Positions 57,124-64,000 of a DNA stretch of 64,000 bases are shown piece by piece. The translations under genes were made by a program, and so were the position numbers. Source of the stretch: Marinomonas posidonica_A (GTDB taxonomy: Bacteria; Pseudomonadota; Gammaproteobacteria; Pseudomonadales; Marinomonadaceae); the NCBI RefSeq assembly GCF_043643765.1, contig NZ_JBHZSP010000003.1, positions 277,834-341,833 of the forward strand, given 5' to 3'. Every line of letters begins with the position of its first letter. Position 1 is the stretch's first letter. The notes beneath the pieces are model-generated. The model was not told the origin of the DNA. It ran no database searches and was given only the letters and a program-made list of their open reading frames with translations.

Positions 57124-57738
57124 ATGCTTGTATTGGCCTCGGCCTCCCCCAGAAGAAAAGAGCTGTTAAGTCTCTTAGTGAGAGAGTTTGAGGTCCTGCC
57201 AGCAGACATAGACGAAACACCACTGGGTCAGGAAATAGCACAAGATTATGTGCTAAGAATGGCGGAAGAAAAAGCCATTGCAGCTGCCGCTACATTCCCC
57301 TCTGTTTTCCATGCTTCGATTCCATCCTCTGTTATTTTTGTGGCTTCAGACACCAGTGTAGTGGTCGATCATCACATTTTAGGTAAGCCTGCTAATCTTG
57401 ATGATGCAAAGCAAATGCTGCGTATGTTATCTGGACGAAGTCATCAAGTTATGACGTCTTTGTGCCTCATGGATTTATCGGGCGAGCATAAAGTGTCGAC
57501 CTGTGTAAATACAGAGGTGACCTTTCGAGCTATTTCGGACCTTGAGATCGAACAATACTGGCGTAGTGGTGAGCCGCAAGATAAAGCTGGATCTTATGCA
57601 ATTCAAGGGCATGGCTCTGTGTTTGTTGAGTCGATGTGTGGTTCTTATTCGGCAGTTGTTGGCTTGCCCTTGTTTGAATGTGCACAGCTATTGTCACAGT
57701 TTGGAATTCATTCTTTAGAGGAGATGTCTCATGAGTGA
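57124..57738 (+). CDS. maf: Maf-family nucleotide pyrophosphatase (YhdE type)
   Basis: 204 aa. LVLASASPRRKELLSLL is the Maf phosphate loop; the catalytic Asp is in FVASDTSVVVD, and GKPANLDDAKQMLRMLSGRSHQVMTSLCL and DKAGSYAIQGHGSVFVE complete the pattern. YhdE-type Maf proteins hydrolyse dTTP/UTP and modified forms, preventing misincorporation. AGGA before ATG. The 3' end overlaps rng by 8 bp, in the conserved mreD-maf-rng order. Confidence 0.94.
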   Translation: MLVLASASPRRKELLSLLVREFEVLPADIDETPLGQEIAQDYVLRMAEEKAIAAAATFPSVFHASIPSSVIFVASDTSVVVDHHILGKPANLDDAKQMLRMLSGRSHQVMTSLCLMDLSGEHKVSTCVNTEVTFRAISDLEIEQYWRSGEPQDKAGSYAIQGHGSVFVESMCGSYSAVVGLPLFECAQLLSQFGIHSLEEMSHE

Positions 57739-59185
57739 AGACGTGCTCATTAATGTCACTCCCATGGAAGTTCGAGTTGCCCTTGTTGAAAATGGGGTAT
57801 TGCAAGAAGTTTACATTGAGCGTTCTAGTCGTAAGGGTATTGTTGGTAATATTTATCAGGGTAAAGTGGTTCGAGTTTTACCTGGAATGCAGGCGGCTTT
57901 TGTTGATATCGGTTTAGAGCGAGCTGCGTTTATCCATGTTTCGGAAGTGGCTGATCGAGACGCGGTGAACCCGAGTGATCAAATAGGTGACTACCTTCGT
58001 GAAGGTCAACCATTAGTTGTGCAGGTCACAAAAGACCCGATTAGCAGTAAAGGGGCGCGCTTAACCACTCATCTTTCTATCCCTTCTCGCTATTTAGTTT
58101 ACATGCCAGATCAATCGCACGTTGGAGTAAGTCAACGGATTGAAGATGAGCAAGAGCGTGATCGCCTTAAGCAATTAGTCTCTGAAGCTTTGACCGATGC
58201 GGATGAAAATAGTGGTTATATTTTACGGACGGCGGCTGAAAGGGCTGGAGAAGAAGAGATACTAGCGGATATTAAGTTTCTTACGCGCCTCTGGCAATCG
58301 GTAAAACGCCGTATGAAAAACGCTAAAGCACCGTCTGTTATTTATGAAGATTTGCCGTTACATCTTCGTACTATGCGAGACCTAGTTAGTTTAACAACTG
58401 AAAAAATACGCATAGATTCTAAAGAGAATTATGCGAAATTACGCTCATTTGCGGATGATTTTATCCCAGAATTGGTTGGACGAATTGAGTATTATCCTGG
58501 CGAACGTCCCATTTTTGACTTATACAGTGTTGAAGATGAAATCCACAAAGCCTTAGATCGAAAAGTCCAGCTTAAGTCTGGTGGTTACTTATTGGTTGAG
58601 CAAACTGAATCTATGACCACCATTGATGTGAATACTGGTGCATTTGTTGGTAGTCGAAATCTTGAAGAAACCATTTATAAGACAAATCTCGAAGCCGCGA
58701 CGGCCATTGGTCGTCAATTACGGCTTAGAAACCTTGGTGGCATCATCATTATCGACTTCATTGATATGGAAGACGAAGAGCATAAGCGCCAAGTGTTACG
58801 TATGCTTGAAAAGGTACTAGATACCGATCACGCGAAGACGAAGATTACAGGTGTCTCTGAGCTTGGCTTAGTCGAGATGACGCGTAAGCGAACTCGTGAA
58901 AGCCTTGGTCAGACTTTGTGTGAACCTTGTCGCGCCTGTCGAGGCAGTGGTTTGGTGAAAACACCAGAAACGGTTTGCTACGAAGTATTTCGTGAAATTC
59001 TACGGGCTGATCGTGCTTATGACTCACAAACTTATACTGTCTTGGCATCCACTTCTGTGGTAGAACGATTTTTAGACGAAGAAAGTGCGGCTGTAGCCGA
59101 ATTAGAAGCGTTCATTGGTAAAACTATTCGCTTTCAGGTTGACTCTGTTTATACGCAAGATCAATATGATGTTGTGCTTCGCTAA
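57731..59185 (+). CDS. rng: Ribonuclease G
   Basis: 484 aa RNase E/G family endonuclease. An S1 RNA-binding domain spans about residues 36-120. The catalytic Asp residues are in TTIDVNTGAFVG and GGIIIIDFIDM, and the Zn-link cysteines are in LCEPCRACRG. It matures 16S rRNA 5' ends and turns over some mRNAs. The long C-terminal scaffold of RNase E is absent, which identifies RNase G. GAGGAG 7 nt before ATG 57731. Confidence 0.96.
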   Translation: MSEDVLINVTPMEVRVALVENGVLQEVYIERSSRKGIVGNIYQGKVVRVLPGMQAAFVDIGLERAAFIHVSEVADRDAVNPSDQIGDYLREGQPLVVQVTKDPISSKGARLTTHLSIPSRYLVYMPDQSHVGVSQRIEDEQERDRLKQLVSEALTDADENSGYILRTAAERAGEEEILADIKFLTRLWQSVKRRMKNAKAPSVIYEDLPLHLRTMRDLVSLTTEKIRIDSKENYAKLRSFADDFIPELVGRIEYYPGERPIFDLYSVEDEIHKALDRKVQLKSGGYLLVEQTESMTTIDVNTGAFVGSRNLEETIYKTNLEAATAIGRQLRLRNLGGIIIIDFIDMEDEEHKRQVLRMLEKVLDTDHAKTKITGVSELGLVEMTRKRTRESLGQTLCEPCRACRGSGLVKTPETVCYEVFREILRADRAYDSQTYTVLASTSVVERFLDEESAAVAELEAFIGKTIRFQVDSVYTQDQYDVVLR

Positions 59186-59202
59186 TTGAATGGCTTTTTA
59201 AC

Positions 59203-62200
59203 ATGAGTTGGATATTCCGCAAGCTAACCCTGTTTTGTTTTTGGGGGCTTGTTACATTTTCCATCATACTGGCTGTGTTTGCGTCCAGTGTTGGTTATTT
59301 GTTGCCGTATTTGGACAATTATCGTCCTCAGATCGAACGCAACCTGACGCAAATAACGGGCTATCCTGTCAGTTTAGGTCCGGTGGATGGTACGTTAGAG
59401 GGTGTCGATCCGATTTTTTCGGTGTCTGACTTTCGACTGACGGCAAATGGCACGCCAGCGATTGATATCGATGAAGTGCGAGTACGCATTGATACCATCC
59501 ATTCATTGCTTACGTTGCAGCCTCAGTTCACCTATATTCGCTTTGTTAACCCCGTCATTTCCTTGCAGGAGACGGATGGACAATGGCGTTTAAATGGCGC
59601 TGAGGCAAAACAACAAGTCAATGATGAGATTGGTCTAGAAAGGGTATTAGGCTATTTATCCGCTCAGAAAAATTTTTCCATTCAAGAAGCTCGTTTACAA
59701 TTGCACAGTGAGCGCCTAGGTTTCCATCGCATTGCCTTTCCTGAAATTTATCTTTTTCAAAAACAATTTGAGTCACTGTTAACCTCGACATTTTATTTGG
59801 ACGATGGCAAAGAGCCTTTTCAAGTCAATGCAAGGATCGAAGAGCCATTAGGTTTTTTAGGGCATTACCGAGTAAATGCTGAGATAACAATGCCTGTGGT
59901 TGATTTGCCGGTTTCGGCGCTGCTGTCAGATAAGATTCCAGCGCTCAAAACGGCTCGTTTCGGTGGTAATATTTGGTTGAATGCTTTGGTTGGCAAAGAA
60001 ATCTCCGCTCAATTAGCGTCAACGAAGTTGCAGTTAGGTTTTCAAAATGGTGAGGAGTACCGTGTGTCTGCAGCGGCCAATTTGCAGCTTAAATTGGACA
60101 AGCCGAGTGTTAAGTTAGAGGTCCAAGATCTTACGTTTGCTGATACGGATGGGATCTCTTATGCGGCTAGCACTTTAGCACTTAATTGGTCTGACTTAAC
60201 CCGTCGAGCCACTTTATCTTTCGATCAACTCAATCTTGAGTTGATGACTGGACTGGCAAGACAAGTATTACCAGACGAGACTCGAGCGTATAAAATTTTG
60301 TCGGGGTTGGCACCACGAGGTACTGCTAAAAACGGGCGTTTAACGCTAGATTTTAATAATGATGAACCTCATTTTGAGTTGGTAACCAATTTAGCATCGG
60401 CTTCTGTTGAAGGGCATAATGGCATACCGAGAGCCAATAATATTGATGCCGTTTTTGGCTTATCGGATACCAGTGGTTACATCGACTTCATTGGTCATGA
60501 TAGTCAATTGGCGTTTGATGAACTTTATGATGATGCTTGGTTAACTCAGTCTGTATCGGGTTATGTTCGCTGGCAAAAGCAACAAGATATTTATTTGGTT
60601 GCCGGGCAAGATTTAATGATTGAGCGAAATGGGGCGAATGTTCAAGGTGGCTTTCGCCTAGAGGTTCGTCAGGACCTGCCTGACTGGATTGCACTGGATT
60701 TACATGGTAATAACCTTCCAGTGATCGATCGTTTGACTTATGTGCCACCCAATGTGCTTAATAAAGACCTTAATCAATGGTTAGAAGAATCTTTTGCAAA
60801 TGCTGGTCAAGTAGACAGTTTTGATCTGCTAATACACAGTAATTTGTCGGATAACTATGATTCCCATGTTCGACTCCAGATGGACGTGAGTGATTTATCC
60901 TTAACCTTTGATAAAAATTGGCCGACCGCAAGTAAGGTGAATGGTCATTTTGAGTTGGATAAATCCGGCGTTCTTGTTCAAGTTGATTCCGCTATGATGC
61001 AAAGTTTGCCAGTCTCAAACCTAGCTATTTCCGTCCCCGTTGTGAATGGTAAAGCGGATTGGTTAAACATTAAGGGTGAGATGCGGGAAGAGTCGCAAAA
61101 TGTGCTTTCTATGTTGTCTGCAAGCCCGTTGGCCGACTCTGTGTTGAAACCTTTTGAGAATTGGCAATTGGCGGGTGATATAAATGGACGATTCGATATT
61201 TCGATTCCATTTAATGAACAGCTTACGCCTAACGTCGATTTACAGGTGGACTTTGCTCAGAATCCATTAAACATTGGGGATATCGGTTTGAGTCTCGATA
61301 TTGAAAAAGGTCAACTCAAATACAATTCAGAAAACGGTTTATTAGGCTCTGAATTTGACGTTGTTTTATTTGGTGGTCAGTCTCATTTAACCTTATCTTC
61401 AGCTCAAACGGAGCAAGGTATCTCGGTCTCAGGTAACTTCTCTGGTGAGGTTCAGCCTCGGCTAATTGCTCGATGGCACAAATTTCCAGAGGCTTTTATT
61501 AATCAGATATCTGGTTCCACTCGCTATCTCGGCAAGTTAGCCGTCAATCAATCACAAGATGGCCAGGTGGATCTTAATATTAAAAGTAATTTGCAGGGGG
61601 TGGAAATTTCATTACCTGCGCCAGTCGGAAAAGCGGCCGTAGACAGTAAATCATTGGACCTTAAGTTAATGCAGCATGAGAAAGATTTGGTTGTTGATGT
61701 TGATTATGATGGTCTTTCTCAGGGGCGTTTCTTAGTTCAGGGCAGCGAATTTACGGGAGGAGAGCTACTATTAAGCACAACTAAAACGATGTCTTTCGCC
61801 AAAAACATCCCTAATGGTTTAGTTATTCGAGGTGAGATGGAGAGCCTGTCTGTTTCCGCTTGGCAGGATATGATGTTTGGCTTACACAAAGAGTTAGAGG
61901 CGTCTAGAAAACAAGAACCTGGACCTCCACCTTGGCTTTCAAGCATTGATTTAATCATTGATCAGCTTGATGTCAACGAAAACAATCAATGGAATAATCT
62001 TAAAATTCGTTACGACGTATCACAAAATCAAGCATTGTTGGTAAATTCTGACGAAGTCAATTTCAGCTTACGAGATATTAATGGTAAACCAGATTTGCAT
62101 TTCGGTTTCCTCAGTTGGCGTTTTGCAAAAGAAGATACGCTTCAGACTAATGGTTACGATTTGCATACTAAGCGTGATCTTGATGTGAATAAAATGAATC

Positions 62201-63054
62201 AGGCACCGCTTGCGGCAAAGGATATACCGAGTATGACTTTATCTGTGGATGAGTTGTATTTAAACGAAAAACCCTATGGTGATTGGCAATTAAAAATCTC
62301 TCAACAAGGTGACGTCTTGAGGCTTGACCCTATATCAACCAAGCTGAAAACAGGGGATTTTAATGCTAGTTTGTTCTGGCAGGATTCTGGTCCGAGTTCG
62401 AGCGTTGAATTTATTATTAATTCGAAAGGTAAGAATCTGGCAGAGTTGACCGGTAAGTTCTCAAATGATGCTTTTGTGTCATCGGATTCGTTTGACATTA
62501 ATGTGGCTTTAAATTGGCATGGTCATCCATTCCATTTTGACCGAGAGTCGGTAACGGGTCGCATTGAATTCTTAGCCGAAGATGGCAATTTCAGTCAGGT
62601 GGATGAGTTACCCGCTTTCTTGAAAGCATTGGGTATTTTTAATGTTGGTGCATTGAGTCGACGTTTGACTCTGGATTTTTCTGATATTTATGAGCCAGGT
62701 TTAACTTATGATGAGTTCAAAGGCGAGATGATATTGAAGGATGGTGTATTAACCACCAAAAAGCCGATTTCCATTATTTCTCCAACGGCAGAATTGTATT
62801 TGTCCGGTACGGCTAATATTGTGGATGAAACGCTGGATGAAACCTTGACGGCCACTTTCCCAATATCTGGCACCTTGCCTTTAGCGGGTTTGATTTGGGG
62901 GACACCGCAATTAGCCGGTTTGTTGTTTATTACTGATAAGCTTATTGGTGATCAAATTTCAAAAGTAACCAGTGTTCAATATAAGGTGAAAGGTTCGTTT
63001 AGTGAGCCAGAAATGACACCAGTTCGCTATAAGCCAAAAGAAAGGAAAAATTAA
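59203..63054 (+). CDS. yhdP: YhdP family AsmA-like protein (TIGR02099)
   Basis: 1283 aa, similar to YhdP length. One N-terminal membrane helix (FWGLVTFSIILAVFASSVGYLL), then a long periplasmic beta-rich region containing DUF3971-like and AsmA C-terminal domains (ending LAGLIWGTPQLAGLLFITDKLIGDQI ... VKGSFSEPEMTPVRYKP). YhdP is one of the AsmA-like bridges thought to carry phospholipids to the outer membrane. The position directly after rng is conserved. No strong ribosome site, so translation may depend on read-through from rng, 17 bp upstream. Confidence 0.93.
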   Translation: MSWIFRKLTLFCFWGLVTFSIILAVFASSVGYLLPYLDNYRPQIERNLTQITGYPVSLGPVDGTLEGVDPIFSVSDFRLTANGTPAIDIDEVRVRIDTIHSLLTLQPQFTYIRFVNPVISLQETDGQWRLNGAEAKQQVNDEIGLERVLGYLSAQKNFSIQEARLQLHSERLGFHRIAFPEIYLFQKQFESLLTSTFYLDDGKEPFQVNARIEEPLGFLGHYRVNAEITMPVVDLPVSALLSDKIPALKTARFGGNIWLNALVGKEISAQLASTKLQLGFQNGEEYRVSAAANLQLKLDKPSVKLEVQDLTFADTDGISYAASTLALNWSDLTRRATLSFDQLNLELMTGLARQVLPDETRAYKILSGLAPRGTAKNGRLTLDFNNDEPHFELVTNLASASVEGHNGIPRANNIDAVFGLSDTSGYIDFIGHDSQLAFDELYDDAWLTQSVSGYVRWQKQQDIYLVAGQDLMIERNGANVQGGFRLEVRQDLPDWIALDLHGNNLPVIDRLTYVPPNVLNKDLNQWLEESFANAGQVDSFDLLIHSNLSDNYDSHVRLQMDVSDLSLTFDKNWPTASKVNGHFELDKSGVLVQVDSAMMQSLPVSNLAISVPVVNGKADWLNIKGEMREESQNVLSMLSASPLADSVLKPFENWQLAGDINGRFDISIPFNEQLTPNVDLQVDFAQNPLNIGDIGLSLDIEKGQLKYNSENGLLGSEFDVVLFGGQSHLTLSSAQTEQGISVSGNFSGEVQPRLIARWHKFPEAFINQISGSTRYLGKLAVNQSQDGQVDLNIKSNLQGVEISLPAPVGKAAVDSKSLDLKLMQHEKDLVVDVDYDGLSQGRFLVQGSEFTGGELLLSTTKTMSFAKNIPNGLVIRGEMESLSVSAWQDMMFGLHKELEASRKQEPGPPPWLSSIDLIIDQLDVNENNQWNNLKIRYDVSQNQALLVNSDEVNFSLRDINGKPDLHFGFLSWRFAKEDTLQTNGYDLHTKRDLDVNKMNQAPLAAKDIPSMTLSVDELYLNEKPYGDWQLKISQQGDVLRLDPISTKLKTGDFNASLFWQDSGPSSSVEFIINSKGKNLAELTGKFSNDAFVSSDSFDINVALNWHGHPFHFDRESVTGRIEFLAEDGNFSQVDELPAFLKALGIFNVGALSRRLTLDFSDIYEPGLTYDEFKGEMILKDGVLTTKKPISIISPTAELYLSGTANIVDETLDETLTATFPISGTLPLAGLIWGTPQLAGLLFITDKLIGDQISKVTSVQYKVKGSFSEPEMTPVRYKPKERKN

Positions 63055-63887
63055 TGGAAAGCTTATCTGTCGCCGCCATTCAATTGACCAGTAGTAATAC
63101 GTGGCATGAAAATCTTTTAGAAGTAAAACGTCTTGTTTCCGCAGCTGCCAAAGACGGCGCGCGTCTGGTAGTGTTGCCAGAAAATGTCTTTTTGTTTGAT
63201 GGAAAAGGCATGCGACGTCTTGCCGAATCTGATGTTCAGCAACAAATACTGACAGAGGTGTCTGAGCTGGCCAAAGCGTTGAATATTTATTTGGTGATCG
63301 GCTCGCATCCATCCATTCAAACGGAGTCGGGTCAATCTGTACCTTCTGGACGAGTTCGTCAAACCTTGTGGGTGATTGGGCCAGATGGAGATTTACTAGA
63401 ACGATACGATAAAATTCATTTGTTTGATGTTACAGTCGACGATAAGGCGGGTTCTTATTTGGAATCTGAGGTGATTGAACCGGGCGATTTATTACCAAAA
63501 GTAGTGGACGTTGATGGTTTTAAAGTTGGCTTAAGTATTTGTTATGATCTGCGTTTTCCCGAGCTATATCGTCAGCTATCAGAGCAGGGGGCGGAACTGG
63601 TATTAGTACCTGCGGCATTTACTTATGTTACTGGTAAAGCTCACTGGGCAACTTTATTAGCGGCTCGCGCGATAGAAAATCAGTGCTATGTGTTAGGGGT
63701 GAATCAATGTGGTTGGCATAACGAGAAACGTCAAACATATGGTCATAGTTGTATATATTCCCCTTTCGGAGAGAAGCAGTTATCTTTGTCTGAAGAACCT
63801 GGTTATTTTGTACAACAAATTCACAAATCGGATTTAGTGAAATGCCGAGATAAAATGCCTTGTTTATCTCATCGGCGTTTGGCATGA
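63054..63887 (+). CDS. Carbon-nitrogen hydrolase (Nit1/YbeM-like, deaminated glutathione amidase type)
   Basis: 277 aa nitrilase-superfamily protein with the E-K-C triad in LVVLPENVFLFDG, RYDKIHLFDVTV and VGLSICYDLRFPELYRQL. The best match by eye is the Nit1/YbeM group that repairs deaminated glutathione; other amides are possible. ATG overlaps the yhdP stop (TAATG). This gene commonly sits between yhdP and tldD in gammaproteobacteria; here an IS end follows 36 bp downstream. Confidence 0.9.
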   Translation: MESLSVAAIQLTSSNTWHENLLEVKRLVSAAAKDGARLVVLPENVFLFDGKGMRRLAESDVQQQILTEVSELAKALNIYLVIGSHPSIQTESGQSVPSGRVRQTLWVIGPDGDLLERYDKIHLFDVTVDDKAGSYLESEVIEPGDLLPKVVDVDGFKVGLSICYDLRFPELYRQLSEQGAELVLVPAAFTYVTGKAHWATLLAARAIENQCYVLGVNQCGWHNEKRQTYGHSCIYSPFGEKQLSLSEEPGYFVQQIHKSDLVKCRDKMPCLSHRRLA

Positions 63888-63923
63888 CGATTGCGTAAAA
63901 AAGCCCGTTTTGATTGCATCAAA

Positions 63924-64000
63924 TGAACTGACCCCATAAAGTTGGACTCTGTTCTAAGCGGCTTTCAAGGCCTGATTCCGATACGCTATCGGACTCAGGC
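63924..64000 (-). mobile_element. Right end of an IS3-family (IS150-like) insertion sequence
   Basis: TGAACTGACCCCATAAAGTTGG from 63924 has the TG start and ACCCC...GTTGGA pattern of IS150-group terminal repeats. Inside it, the minus strand reads the last codons of an OrfB transposase, so this is the right end and the element extends beyond base 64000. Type assignment rests on ~77 bases only. Confidence 0.8.
63954..64000 (-). CDS. IS3-family transposase OrfB, C-terminal fragment at window edge
   Basis: Minus-strand codons read LSPIAYRNQALKAA followed by TAG at 63956-63954. The SPIxYR near the end is typical of IS150-group OrfB integrase-core proteins. The remainder lies past the right edge. 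Confidence 0.75.
   Translation of the reverse strand, partial: LSPIAYRNQALKAA

Overview
The window looks like a chromosomal segment of a marine gammaproteobacterium of the Oceanospirillales, most like Marinomonas. This is inferred from the mreBCD-maf-rng-yhdP block, the moderate GC content, Na+-coupled transporters, taurine and xylose uptake systems and many GGDEF proteins. It is a draft assembly: two runs of exactly 100 N (4838-4937 and 9937-10036) both lie inside near-identical repeats.

Left to right: (1) 1-2293, a minus-strand pair of a SulP-type anion/bicarbonate transporter and a tandem-domain universal stress protein that runs off the left edge. (2) 2649-8938, one giant LapA/BapA-type secreted adhesin with an N-terminal retention module, an apparent LapG-type AAG cleavage site, Ig-like repeats, RTX repeats and a C-terminal type I secretion region, broken by a gap. 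(3) msrA. (4) A tandem array of at least five initiator tRNA genes (10 kb). (5) 10.8-18.4 kb, a taurine island: Tpa, IsfD-like reductase, IsfE-like exporter, the MocR-type regulator TauR and divergent tauABC. This reads as taurine used for nitrogen, with the carbon-sulfur skeleton leaving as isethionate. (6) 18.7-26.6 kb, a complete D-xylose locus: xylFGH, xylB and xylR on the plus strand, with xylA convergent. (7) 26.8-33 kb: MATE efflux protein, thioredoxin-fold protein, two diguanylate cyclases, LctP-type permease and a GGCT-like protein. (8) 33-38.5 kb: AGCS symporter, SAM methyltransferase, and a PepSY membrane protein with a His-rich DUF2946 protein and a DUF2750 protein. (9) 38.6-44.5 kb, purine salvage: a BMP-type nucleoside ABC transporter and an adenine deaminase. 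(10) 44.8-51.2 kb: two more GGDEF proteins, a pseudouridine synthase, RlmM, a YcbB-type L,D-transpeptidase and a YkgJ-type Cys-cluster protein. (11) 51.3-54.5 kb: gatCAB. (12) 54.7-63.9 kb: mreB-mreC-mreD-maf-rng-yhdP-nitrilase, the conserved cell-shape/RNase G block. (13) The last ~80 bases are the right end of an IS3-family element, sitting where tldD often follows.

The genes form several self-contained modules: taurine to isethionate with paired 22-bp-phased putative TauR sites at both promoters, xylose catabolism, and purine uptake with deamination. A possible link runs between the four diguanylate cyclases and the LapA-type adhesin, because c-di-GMP normally controls retention of such adhesins through LapD/LapG; those two genes are not in the window. 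The most notable small-scale observations are the likely ATT initiation codon of mreC, the frame arithmetic that joins the adhesin across its gap, the covarying T-stem change in the fifth tRNA copy, and the TauR site geometry.
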